From positions 186,001 through 250,000 of the forward strand of contig NZ_VAUV01000005.1 of NCBI RefSeq assembly GCF_005780165.1: 64,000 bases of DNA, in the 5' to 3' direction. This document shows positions 1 through 8,052 of this stretch, piece after piece. The stretch comes from Phragmitibacter flavus. GTDB taxonomy: Bacteria; Verrucomicrobiota; Verrucomicrobiia; Verrucomicrobiales; Verrucomicrobiaceae. The notes beneath the pieces were generated by a model. That model made no database searches. It worked only from the letters and a program-made list of their open reading frames with translations, and was not told the origin of the DNA. Made by a program: the position numbers and the translations under genes. Position 1 is the first letter of the stretch. Every line of letters starts with the position of its first letter.

Positions 1-8
1 GGCTGGTT

Positions 9-269
9 TCAGTTACCGTTCCACGATGACGACGCAGCCAGTTTATCAAGCGCCGCGTGATCCGTCAGATCAAGCCGTAAAGGGGTGATGGAAACATACC
101 CATCATCGACGGCACGCCGGTCGGTTCCCTCTTCGGCAGGTTCCAGTGGAATGACAGAGCACGAGTAAATGGGACGATGAAAAGGATCCTCGCTCGGAAT
201 GACGGTGCCATCGTAATGTCGAACCGATTGACGAGTCCAGCGGATGCCGTGCGGAGATGATGGGAAGTC
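9..269 (-). pseudogene. C-terminal remnant of 5'/3'-nucleotidase SurE
   Basis: About 86 codons encode a recognisable SurE C-terminus: [12 protein letters not shown], then VIPSEDP, then [19 protein letters not shown] followed by DLTDHAAL, collinear with the last third of SurE. SurE proteins are about 250 residues and carry the catalytic Asp and metal site in the N-terminal half, which is absent. Upstream on the same strand the DUF1080 gene ends at 296, only about 25 bases away, so there is no room for the missing 5' part. I read this as a truncated surE left by a rearrangement or deletion. It is unlikely to be functional. A complete surE may exist elsewhere in the genome. Confidence 0.7.
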
Positions 270-295
270 GCGGGAAATTCTAGGACGGTCGCCGG

Positions 296-1642
296 CTACG
301 GTTTTTCGATGGTGATCTGGCGGAAGGCTACGGGGTCGTTGTGGCCGGCGAAGCCGAAGTAGCCGGAGGAGCGGTTGAGGCCGGGATGGGGTTTGTTGTC
401 CATGAAGGTGGACGGGTCGATTTTGGAAAGGTCGGTGTTGAGGATGGGGACGCCGTTGAGTTCGACGTTGATGGTGCTGCCTTTGACGGTGGTTGTTTGA
501 TGGTTCCATTCGCCGATGGGAAATTGATAACCGCGTTGGGCGACGGCGAGACCATAGGCGGAGCCGTGGACCTGCTGGGGTTTGATGGGGCCTTTGATTT
601 TGTCGTAATTGTCGTCGAGGATTTGGATCTCGGTCATGCCCTCATAAGCGGGACCGCCTTTGCCGGGATAACGAATGGCGAGTCCGTTGTTGCCGGCGGG
701 AGGGAGGAGGAATTCGAGGCGGGCGGTGAAGTCGGAGAGCTCGGTGTTCCAATAAAGGTTGCCGCCTTTGCCGGCTTTGCAGCGGATGGACTGGTCGATG
801 ATTTCGTAGTTTTCGGCATCGCCTGCCCAACCGGTGAGGTCTTTGCCGTTGAAGATGGATTGGGCGGATTGAGGGGTTTTGCTGCGCAGGTATTCGACGG
901 CTTCGGCGTTGGGGATTTCGCGGACGAAGACGTTGCGCCAGCGAATTTCGCCGCCGTGGGTTTGCAGCTGGATGGGACCTTTGGCGGGGACGGGGCGTTG
1001 CTGGTCGGCGGGCAGTTTTTTGTCGTAGTAGTTTTCGAGGATGGCGTGATCGACGACGAGCTGGTCGTTGAGCCAGATGCTGACGCGGCTGCCGATCATG
1101 TGAATCCGGAACTGGTTCCATTCGCCGAAGGGTTTGTCGGCTTTGACGAGGGGATCTTTGCCGGAGGTGCCGGGTGAGTTGTTCCAGAGGCCGCCGGAGC
1201 CTTTGGGTTTGCCGAGGGAGACGGCTTTTTCGTCGGATTCGGTGCTGTCCCAGATTTGGACCTGGGGGACACCGCGGAGGTAGATGCCGCTGTCGGCTAG
1301 GGGAACGGTTTTGTATTCGAGGTGCAGTTCGAAGTTGCCGTAGTCTTTTTCGGTGGTGGCGTAGTCGCCGAAGCCGTCGTTGATGAGTTCTTCGTTTTCG
1401 ACGCGCCAGTGGGGGATGCCGGTTTTTTCGTTGGTGGCGGTCATGCTGGCTGTCCATTTCTGGATCTGCGCGTCGCGTTCGGCTTCGGGGAGTTCGAGAA
1501 GTTTGCGATGGTCGTAGGTGCTGCCGCCGCGCCATCCGCTGAGGTCTTTGCCGTTGAAAAGTGGAGTGAAGCCTTCGGGTGGGGTGGCTGCGTGGGCGGA
1601 GAGGCTGGTGAGGCCGAGAAGGAGGAGTGGAAGAAGCTTCAT
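296..1642 (-). CDS. secreted tandem DUF1080 (3-keto-disaccharide hydrolase-type) protein
   Basis: 448 residues. A Sec signal peptide ([18 protein letters not shown]) is followed by two copies of the DUF1080/PF06439 concanavalin-like fold at about residues 24-243 and 259-447. Both begin with the family hallmark, '[13 protein letters not shown]' and '[14 protein letters not shown]', and both hold the conserved IYLRG/LAIRYP and VQIWD/IQILDDN strands. Members are abundant in Verrucomicrobiota and Planctomycetota; some hydrolyse 3-keto-glycosides and others are carbohydrate-binding. The product is probably exported to the periplasm or cell surface and acts on plant- or algal-type glycans; the substrate cannot be told. 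No Shine-Dalgarno sequence precedes the ATG at 1642. It may share a transcript with trpF, 41 bases upstream. Confidence 0.88.
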   Translation of the reverse strand: MKLLPLLLLGLTSLSAHAATPPEGFTPLFNGKDLSGWRGGSTYDHRKLLELPEAERDAQIQKWTASMTATNEKTGIPHWRVENEELINDGFGDYATTEKDYGNFELHLEYKTVPLADSGIYLRGVPQVQIWDSTESDEKAVSLGKPKGSGGLWNNSPGTSGKDPLVKADKPFGEWNQFRIHMIGSRVSIWLNDQLVVDHAILENYYDKKLPADQQRPVPAKGPIQLQTHGGEIRWRNVFVREIPNAEAVEYLRSKTPQSAQSIFNGKDLTGWAGDAENYEIIDQSIRCKAGKGGNLYWNTELSDFTARLEFLLPPAGNNGLAIRYPGKGGPAYEGMTEIQILDDNYDKIKGPIKPQQVHGSAYGLAVAQRGYQFPIGEWNHQTTTVKGSTINVELNGVPILNTDLSKIDPSTFMDNKPHPGLNRSSGYFGFAGHNDPVAFRQITIEKP

Positions 1643-1683
1643 GGGTAAACAAAATGGATTGAAGCTTTTTGGTAACTGGCGGG

Positions 1684-2337
1684 CTAGGGGTTTCTTGCGG
1701 ATTGCAGGAAAAGCATCACTTTTTGCAGGTTTTTGATGCCTGGCTGGTCGTCTTCAACCCCACTTGCGACATCGACAACGGCGGGTCTTACACCGCGCAC
1801 GGCATTGTTGACGTTTTCATGGGTGAGGCCACCGGCAAGCCAGAGGGCATGATCGGGCTGGCGGGTGCGGAAGTTTTGGGCGAGTTCCCAAGGGAAAGTG
1901 TGACCGAGACCGCCGCGTTCGCTGGGGTGGTAGGCATCGAGGAGGATGTCGTGAACTTGAAACGTGGAGACGAGATCGAGAGTGCTGGGATTGCGGACTT
2001 GAAAGGCTTTGATGATGGTCAGCCCTCGACGCTGGAGTTCGTGGCAGAAGGGGGCGGATTCATCGCCGTGGAGCTGAAAGGCGTGAAGGAGGCCAGTATC
2101 GGCGATTTCCAACAAGAGATCGACATCGGGGTTCACGAAGACCCCGACGGGTTTGATGGTCGGGGGCAGGTCGGGCAACCAGGTGGCGGCGGTTTTCCAG
2201 GGGAGATAACGTTTGGAATGGGGCCAGAAGTTGATGCCCAGGTAGTCGGCACCGAGTTCGGCGATGGCCTGCGCCTGGCCCGGCTGGGTGACGCCGCAGA
2301 TTTTGACCTGGGTGATGGGCGGATTGGGCGGGGTCAT
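1684..2337 (-). CDS. trpF: phosphoribosylanthranilate isomerase
   Basis: 217 residues, normal length for the TIM-barrel enzyme that converts N-(5'-phosphoribosyl)anthranilate to CdRP in tryptophan biosynthesis. The catalytic Cys lies in the N-terminal VKICGVTQ motif. GADYLGINFWPHSKRY, the phosphate-binding LAGGLTHENV and the C-terminal VVDVASGVED are all present. The catalytic Asp is in LLDAYHPSERGGLG. It starts 9 bases after the receiver-like gene on the same strand, so the two are probably co-transcribed. No other trp genes are nearby. Confidence 0.95.
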   Translation of the reverse strand: MTPPNPPITQVKICGVTQPGQAQAIAELGADYLGINFWPHSKRYLPWKTAATWLPDLPPTIKPVGVFVNPDVDLLLEIADTGLLHAFQLHGDESAPFCHELQRRGLTIIKAFQVRNPSTLDLVSTFQVHDILLDAYHPSERGGLGHTFPWELAQNFRTRQPDHALWLAGGLTHENVNNAVRGVRPAVVDVASGVEDDQPGIKNLQKVMLFLQSARNP

Positions 2338-2346
2338 TGACCGAAA

Positions 2347-2817
2347 TTACATTTTTGAAGGGAGGAGAGGGCCGACGAGGGTCATGAGGACATCGAGGCT
2401 GAGGGGAAGCGGCACGGAGCCACGGGTGCGGGCGTCGCGTTGGGTTTCTTTGTAGGCGGCGGTTTCGTTGGTGGGGACAAGGAAGATGACGGAGGGGGCG
2501 GTCGCTTTGGAGGTGTGGATGAGGGTGTGGACACGGGCGGCGAGGCGATCAAGAAGCAGGCCGCTCATGTCGGGAAGGGTAAACGCGAAGATGAAGAGAT
2601 CGTAGGGATGTTGAAGGATACGTTCGAAAGCGTGTTCAGCGCTGGAGGCGGCGTCGACCTCGCACTTGTGGAAAGAAGTGAGGATCTCGGTAATGAGACG
2701 TCGGTTGGGCAGGCTTTGGTCCGCGATCAACACACGGGGAAGGGCCGGCCCGGCGGGTGCCGGAGCAGGCGTGATTTCAGGTTCAGTTGGATTGGGGACG
2801 GGTTCTTTGTCCGGCAT
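2347..2817 (-). CDS. degenerate response-regulator receiver protein lacking the phospho-acceptor Asp
   Basis: 156 residues. A Pro/Ala-rich N-terminus (1-25) leads into a CheY-like receiver fold: RVLIADQSLPNRRL (acidic pocket reduced to one Asp), then DLFIFAFTLPDMSG where a normal receiver has DLVLLDxxMPxMDG. The phospho-acceptor position is therefore Ala. The usual K-P pair near beta5 reads VPLPLSLD, so the conserved Lys is also missing. There is no output domain. I infer a phosphorylation-independent pseudo-receiver, probably used for protein-protein interaction. It precedes trpF by 9 bases, which looks like operon organisation but not shared function. Confidence 0.7.
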   Translation of the reverse strand: MPDKEPVPNPTEPEITPAPAPAGPALPRVLIADQSLPNRRLITEILTSFHKCEVDAASSAEHAFERILQHPYDLFIFAFTLPDMSGLLLDRLAARVHTLIHTSKATAPSVIFLVPTNETAAYKETQRDARTRGSVPLPLSLDVLMTLVGPLLPSKM

Positions 2818-2959
2818 GGGAGCATATTGAACGGCATGTGCGAAATTCCAAGACAGGATTCACTGGATTGTTTGAGATGGGGGTTTTTTAGTTGGAAGCG
2901 AAGTTGTGTGCAGGGCACCGATTCCAGCGAACAGAGATGCCGGACTCGCGCAGGTTGTT

Positions 2960-4243
2960 CTAGAATTTGATGCCCATCTGAACGCCGAGGACGAGGGCGT
3001 CGCCGATGCGACCCGTGCCGCCGGGACGGATGACGTATTGGAGGCCGGGTTGGACATAGGCGAACTTGGTGAACTCGTAACGGTAGGCGGCTTCAAGAAT
3101 GATTTCGTGTTTAGGGCGACCATCGCCACGGGATTCAACCACATCGGCGTAGTCGTCGCCGAATTTGCCATAAGCGAGGCCGAGGATGGTGGCGTCGGTG
3201 TCGCGTCCGGAGATGAGGCCGCGATAGACGGCTCCAACGTTGAGCTGCCAGGGCATGATGGCGATGTTTTCGTTGGGGTCATGGGTGAAGGCGGTCCAGA
3301 GGGTGAGGCCCTGGTCGGAACCGGATTGTTCGCGGTAAACCATTTGATCGCCGTGGACGTAGAAGCCGTAGGAGCCGTCGGTGGTTTCGGTGCTTTTGAA
3401 CTGGCTGAAGCCGTCCCAAGGGGAGTAGTAGGCACCGAACCAGTAGTGGCCGGGAAGGCCGGTATTTTCGTCGCCGCCGAAGATGGGGGTCCAACCGAGC
3501 TGGGCGATGAGCCAGACGCCGTCGTCGGACTCAACGCCGAAGTCGAGACCGTGATTGTTGCGGTCGAAGACGTCGTCCTGGGCCTGGAAGACGCCGATTT
3601 GGAAGTTGGTTTCGGGCGTGGGGTCGAGGCGCAAGCGCGCGGCCCAGGTGGCGAAGGGATAGGCGGAGAACTGGGTGTTGAAGAGCACGGCGCGCAGGTT
3701 GCCGTCGAAGGCGTTGCTCATGTAGTAGCCGTAGAGGGGGCTGGTGTTGAAGTCATCGGAGGCTCCGAATCGGCCGATGCGCAGGGAGGCGCGGTCATCG
3801 GCGAATTTTTGTTCGTAGACGACTTGGTAGAGGAAAATGGTTTGGCCACCGACGACTTGCATGGAGTCGAACTGGCTGCCAACGTATTCGGAGGTGATGC
3901 TGCGTCCTGCGCGGTTGATGGTGCTGATGAGGAAGGAGGCACCGTCCCATGAGAACATTTTTTCGAGGTCGAAGTGGAAGCCGAGATAGAAGTTGTCGGC
4001 GTATTCGGTGCCTTGATCGAAACCGCCGGAGACGTTGCCGGCGAGGTTGTTGACGTAGTAGGAGTCGATGCTGAGGCCGTTGGCTTCGAGGTCATCGCGG
4101 AATCCGCCCCAGTTGCCGGTGAAGTATTTGCCGTCGGCCCAGGAGGTGGGTGGGGGTGGTTGAGTTTGGATTGGGGCTTTGGGATCGCCGGCTTGGAGGG
4201 AGATTGTGGTGGTGAGGATGAGGAGGATGGTTGGTATTTTCAT
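2960..4243 (-). CDS. carbohydrate-selective porin, OprB family
   Basis: 427 residues with a signal peptide (MKIPTILLILTTTISLQAG) followed by the OprB opening: YFTGNWGGFRDDLEANGLSI and the N-terminal strand YYVNNLAGNVSGGF. Alternating aromatic beta-strands run to the C-terminal VLGVQMGIKF, which ends in Phe as outer-membrane barrels usually do. OprB porins admit mono- and oligosaccharides across the outer membrane. It is the last gene downstream of fruA-fruB-fruK on the same strand, so I infer that it feeds sugar to the fructose PTS. The 184-base gap to fruK contains an inverted repeat (4296-4407) that may attenuate or process the transcript. Confidence 0.88.
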   Translation of the reverse strand: MKIPTILLILTTTISLQAGDPKAPIQTQPPPPTSWADGKYFTGNWGGFRDDLEANGLSIDSYYVNNLAGNVSGGFDQGTEYADNFYLGFHFDLEKMFSWDGASFLISTINRAGRSITSEYVGSQFDSMQVVGGQTIFLYQVVYEQKFADDRASLRIGRFGASDDFNTSPLYGYYMSNAFDGNLRAVLFNTQFSAYPFATWAARLRLDPTPETNFQIGVFQAQDDVFDRNNHGLDFGVESDDGVWLIAQLGWTPIFGGDENTGLPGHYWFGAYYSPWDGFSQFKSTETTDGSYGFYVHGDQMVYREQSGSDQGLTLWTAFTHDPNENIAIMPWQLNVGAVYRGLISGRDTDATILGLAYGKFGDDYADVVESRGDGRPKHEIILEAAYRYEFTKFAYVQPGLQYVIRPGGTGRIGDALVLGVQMGIKF

Positions 4244-4295
4244 GGTGATGATGGTTTGGATTTGGGCGAAGCGGTGGCTAGGCAGGTGAAACTGC

Positions 4296-4407
4296 GGAGT
4301 GCGGCAGCCTGCTGCCGCTGGGGTTCGAAGCAGCTTGCTGCGAGGTGGTGGCCCTAGTTGCCGCAGCAGGCTGCGGGACTTACAGCGGCAGCAGGCTGCC
4401 GCAGTCC
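4296..4407. repeat. REP-like inverted repeat (GGAGTGCGG family, copy 1)
   Basis: The 25-bp arms 4296-4320 and 4383-4407 are reverse complements with one mismatch. Each arm is itself a small palindrome (gcggcag-cctg-ctgccgc). Between them lie further short palindromes (cagcttgctg near 4332 and ccgcagcaggctgcggg near 4361). The outer end GGAGTGCGG is shared with the elements at 31701 and 56629. It sits between fruK and oprB. Confidence 0.75.
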
Positions 4408-4427
4408 ACGGTTAATGATGAGGGTGG

Positions 4428-5360
4428 TTAGTGGTGGTGGATTATGGTGACTTGATCGCGGTATTGATCGACGGATTGCCGGGAATTGAGGCCGGGTCCG
4501 AGTTGTTGGATGGCGTCGAGGGAACAGGCGGTGGCGAGTCGCGCGGTGGTTTCGAGGTCGAGGTTTTGAAGTTGAGCGGAGATGATTCCGGCGACCATGG
4601 CATCACCGGCGCCGACGGTGCTGCGGACATTGACTTGAGGTGGGGTGGCTTTGAGGGTTTGGGTTTTGGTGATGAACAGGGCTCCTTCGGCACCGAGGGA
4701 AACGATGATGAGTTCGATGCCGAGGTCGAGGAGGGGGTGGGTGGCTTCGAGAATTTCGGCGTCAGTTTTTAAGGGTTTGCCGACGAAGGTGGAGAGTTCG
4801 TGGAGGTTGGGTTTGATGATGTGGGGGACGGCTTCGAGGGCGAGGGCGAAAGGTTCGCCGCTGGTATCGAGGAGGATTTTTTTATTGCGGGCGCGGAGGG
4901 TGCGGATGAGGTGCTGGTAGATGTCGGCGCTGACGCCTTCAGGGATGCTGCCGGAGAGGACAAACCATTGGGCGTCGAGGGCACCCACCATGGCTTGAAA
5001 GAATTCGATGTCGTTGGGACTCGGGGTAAGGCCGGGGAAGTTGACCTCGGTGATTTCGGACTGTTCGGAGTGGGAGATCTTGATGCACTGGCGGGTGCTG
5101 CCCGGGATGCGGACGAAACGGTCTTCGAGTTTTTTGGCGATGAAGAGTCGTTCGAAGATGGCGGTGTTGTCGTGTCCGAGGAAGCCGCTGACAGCGACAC
5201 GATGGCCGAGGTCGGAGAGCGCGGAGGCAACGTTGATGCCTTTGCCACCGGCGTGGCTGTGCATGGATTCAACGCGGTTGGTGGCTCCGGCGGTGAAGCC
5301 GGGGATGAGGACCGTGCGGTCGATGGCGGGATTTAGGGTGATGGTGACAGAGGCAAGCAT
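4428..5360 (-). CDS. fruK: 1-phosphofructokinase (PfkB family)
   Basis: 310 residues, typical length. The PfkB signature 1 region, HAGGKGINVASALSDLG, is at about residues 36-52, and the catalytic C-terminal signature is VRSTVGAGDAMVAGIISAQL with the base Asp in GAGD. The N-terminal TITLNPAIDRTV is characteristic of 1-phosphofructokinase and tagatose-6-phosphate kinase types. With fruA and fruB upstream, the role is ATP phosphorylation of fructose-1-phosphate to fructose-1,6-bisphosphate. A heptamer array ends 2 bases before the ATG, where a Shine-Dalgarno sequence would normally be. Confidence 0.93.
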   Translation of the reverse strand: MLASVTITLNPAIDRTVLIPGFTAGATNRVESMHSHAGGKGINVASALSDLGHRVAVSGFLGHDNTAIFERLFIAKKLEDRFVRIPGSTRQCIKISHSEQSEITEVNFPGLTPSPNDIEFFQAMVGALDAQWFVLSGSIPEGVSADIYQHLIRTLRARNKKILLDTSGEPFALALEAVPHIIKPNLHELSTFVGKPLKTDAEILEATHPLLDLGIELIIVSLGAEGALFITKTQTLKATPPQVNVRSTVGAGDAMVAGIISAQLQNLDLETTARLATACSLDAIQQLGPGLNSRQSVDQYRDQVTIIHHH

Positions 5361-5362
5361 AG

Positions 5363-5397
5363 AAAGGATAAAGGATAAGGGATAAAGGCTAAAATGG
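5363..5397. repeat. heptamer tandem array upstream of fruK
   Basis: Plus-strand units are AAAGGAT, AAAGGAT, AAGGGAT, AAAGGCT and AAAATGG, an exact 7-base period. On the fruK sense strand this reads as pyrimidine-rich AGCCTTT/ATCCTTT units ending 2 bases before the start codon. The same word occurs at 14654 and 62012. Confidence 0.85.
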
Positions 5398-5566
5398 GGG
5401 AGGCTGAATGTGGCTGCATCGTCCTCGTCCTCGGATGGAGATTGGAGTGGGGAGTAGGAGTAGGAGGAGGAGTAAGAGTAGAGTGCGTTGGGTTAGTTGG
5501 GGATGGTGAGTGTTTGTTTGGCGAGGGGTGTCGAGGACGAGTTCGAGTAGGAGGACGAGGACGATT
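5398..5566. repeat. fruB-fruK spacer with hexamer repeats and a 14-bp inverted repeat
   Basis: Units GGAGTA, GGAGTA, GGAGGA, GGAGTA and AGAGTA run from 5451 to 5480 with period 6. GAGGAC/GAGTTC/GAGTAG units run from about 5533 to 5562, also with period 6. The 14-mer atcgtcctcgtcct at 5418-5431 is the exact reverse complement of 5552-5565, so the spacer could fold into one long stem. No gene is seen here. Confidence 0.7.
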
Positions 5567-8026
5567 TTAAGCTAGCGCGCGAACCTCGGAAGCGGTGGAG
5601 AGAGTGAGGGCCTTTTGGGCAAGGGATTGGGTTTTGGCTTTGGAAGTGGTGCGGAGGCGGGCTTTGACGGCGGCGATGCTGGGGAGGGACATGCTGAGTT
5701 CAGTGACGCCCAGGCCGGTGAGGATGAGGGCTCCGAGGGGATCACCGGCGACACCGCCGCAGACGCCGACCCATTTGTTTTCTTTGGTGGCGGCACGGAC
5801 GGTTTGGTCGATGAGACGCAGGACGGCGGGATGGAGGCCGTCGACGTTTTTGGCGAGGGCGGGATGCATGCGGTCCATGGCCAGGGTGTATTGGGTGAGG
5901 TCGTTGGTGCCGATGGAAAAGAAGTCGACTTCTTTGGCAAATTCAGCCGCCATGAGCACGGCGGAGGGGACTTCAATCATGATGCCCATGTCGACGGGAT
6001 CGGCACCGATCTCCAGACGGACTTTTTCGGCGACTTCGCAGGCGGCATGCCAGTCTTCGAGGGTGGCAATCATGGGGAACATGATCTTGACGGGTCCGTT
6101 TTGGCTGGCGCGATAGATGGCGCGGAGTTGGGGGAGGAAGAGGTCGGGTTCGCGCAAACAAAGACGGATGCCGCGGACGCCGAGGAAGGGGTTGTCTTCT
6201 TTGGCGAGGGGATGATAGGGTAGGACTTTGTCGCCGCCGATGTCGAGAGTGCGGATGATGAGGGGAAGGCCGTTGAGGGCGCGGATCATCTCGGTGTAGG
6301 CGGCGTATTGCTCGTCTTCGGTGGGGGCGGATTCGCGATCGAGGAAGAGGAATTCGGTGCGCAGGAGGCCGATGCCTTCGGCTCCGGCTTCGACGGCGGC
6401 GGCTGCTTCGGCGGCTTTGCCGATGTTGGCGACGATTTCGACGCGGTGGCCGTCGGTGAGGATGGCGGGCTGGTAGCGGGTTTGATTTTCGGTTTCGCGC
6501 TGGGAGTGGAGGTCGTGGCGGAAGGCTTCGGCGGATTCGAGGTCGGCGGTGGTGGGGTGGAGATGCAGTTGGCCGGCGCTGCCGTCGATGATGCAGACCG
6601 CTTGATTTTTGAGTTCGAGGATGGCGGGTCCGGTTCCGACGATGGCGGGGATGTCGAGGGAACGGGCGATGATGGCGGTGTGGGAGGTGGGGCCGCCCAG
6701 GGCGGTGCAGAGGCCGAGCACGCGGGTGGGGTCGAGTCGGGCGGTGTCGGAGGGCGTGAGGTCGTCGGCGACGAGAATGACGGGGTGATCGGGAAGGATG
6801 AGTTCGGCGTGGGTGGCTCCGGCGAGGGCGCGGAGGACACGTTGGCCGACATCGTGGAGGTCGACGGCGCGGGCGGCGATTCGTTCGTCGGCGAGCGATT
6901 TCATTTCGTCGACGCGTTGTTGGATGATCAGCTGCCAGGACCAGGCGGCGCTGTTGCCGGTGTGGATGTGTTGTTCGACGGCATCGAGTAGTTCCTCGTC
7001 TTTGAGAAGGGCTTGATGGGCGCGGAAGATGGCTGCCTGGTTTTTGCCGCTGCGGGTGTTGACGGATTCGTGAATGTCTTCGAGCTGGGCGTCGGCTTCG
7101 TGCAGGGCATTGATGAGGAACTGGATCTCGGCTTTGGGGGTGTCGCCTTTTTGGATGACGCGCAGGGTGGTGGGCTGGAACAGATGGAGGGGGCCGATGG
7201 CGAGGCCGGGGGAGGCGGAAACGCCGGTGAAGGATTGAAGTTCGGTGGCGGGCTTCCAGTGGGGGATGGTGAGGGGGGCGAGGTCTTCGGTTTGATGGGG
7301 TTCGTCGTCGAGACCGGCGGCAATGGCGCTGCGTAGAGCCTGCAGGGCGGCGTCGGCGTCGCTGCCTTCAGCCTGGATGGTGATGCTGCCGTTGCCGGGA
7401 ACGCCGAGTTTGAGGAGCGAGGCCATGGCTTTGCCGTTGGCGACTTTGCCATTGTAGACGACGCGCACGGCGCAGTGGTATTGCTGGGCGACTTCGGCAA
7501 AAGCGAGGGCGGGGCGGGCGTGGAGTCCGGCACCTTCGAGGAGGTTGAGGGTGATTTCGCGGGCGTTGACAAGGCCCTGGGTGATGGCGCCTTTGGGGGC
7601 CTGTCGGGTGAGGGCGGCAACGATGTCTTCGGGGTTGTCGGTGTTGGCGAGCCGGCCGGCGGCAGCGGGGTCGTCGAGGACATCGGTGAGAGCGGCGAGG
7701 ATGCCGAGGTGTTCGTCGGATTTGGCGGCAATGCCGACGATGAGGTGAACCGTTTCGCCGTTTTGCCAGGAGACGCCGGCGGGAATCTGAATGACGCAGA
7801 CGCCGGTTTTTTGGATGAGGTCGCGATGCTGGGGCATGCCGTGGGGGATGGCGATGCCGTGGCTGAGGTAGGTGTTGGCCTGTTGCTCGCGGCCGAGCAT
7901 GCTGTCGATGTAGCCGGGGGCGATGTGGCCGCATTCGACGAGGAGTTGTCCGGCAGCGCGGATGGCGTCTTCTTTGGTTTTCGCGGTGGCGTTGAGCCGG
8001 ACGTTTTGTGAAGCGAGGGAGATCAT
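5567..8026 (-). CDS. fruB: fused fructose PTS phosphoryl-transfer protein EIIA(Fru)-HPr-EI
   Basis: 819 residues holding the whole soluble PTS relay. EIIA(Fru) spans about 1-145 with the phosphorylatable His62 in GIAIPHG. HPr spans about 157-240 with His169 in GLHARP and the regulatory-site-like MASLLKLG. Enzyme I spans about 262-815 with the active His449 in GGPTSHTAI, the PEP-binding LLRTEFLFL, MIEVPSAVLMA, and the C-terminal Cys region VGVCGGVAGDP. It takes phosphate from PEP and hands it to FruA EIIB. Such FPr-EI fusions make the system independent of separate ptsH and ptsI. It follows fruA by 26 bases. The start is an ATG preceded by a pyrimidine-rich stretch rather than a Shine-Dalgarno sequence. 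Confidence 0.94.
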   Translation of the reverse strand: MISLASQNVRLNATAKTKEDAIRAAGQLLVECGHIAPGYIDSMLGREQQANTYLSHGIAIPHGMPQHRDLIQKTGVCVIQIPAGVSWQNGETVHLIVGIAAKSDEHLGILAALTDVLDDPAAAGRLANTDNPEDIVAALTRQAPKGAITQGLVNAREITLNLLEGAGLHARPALAFAEVAQQYHCAVRVVYNGKVANGKAMASLLKLGVPGNGSITIQAEGSDADAALQALRSAIAAGLDDEPHQTEDLAPLTIPHWKPATELQSFTGVSASPGLAIGPLHLFQPTTLRVIQKGDTPKAEIQFLINALHEADAQLEDIHESVNTRSGKNQAAIFRAHQALLKDEELLDAVEQHIHTGNSAAWSWQLIIQQRVDEMKSLADERIAARAVDLHDVGQRVLRALAGATHAELILPDHPVILVADDLTPSDTARLDPTRVLGLCTALGGPTSHTAIIARSLDIPAIVGTGPAILELKNQAVCIIDGSAGQLHLHPTTADLESAEAFRHDLHSQRETENQTRYQPAILTDGHRVEIVANIGKAAEAAAAVEAGAEGIGLLRTEFLFLDRESAPTEDEQYAAYTEMIRALNGLPLIIRTLDIGGDKVLPYHPLAKEDNPFLGVRGIRLCLREPDLFLPQLRAIYRASQNGPVKIMFPMIATLEDWHAACEVAEKVRLEIGADPVDMGIMIEVPSAVLMAAEFAKEVDFFSIGTNDLTQYTLAMDRMHPALAKNVDGLHPAVLRLIDQTVRAATKENKWVGVCGGVAGDPLGALILTGLGVTELSMSLPSIAAVKARLRTTSKAKTQSLAQKALTLSTASEVRALA

Positions 8027-8052
8027 GGAAGGAAAGAGGAAGGCGGTTGGGA

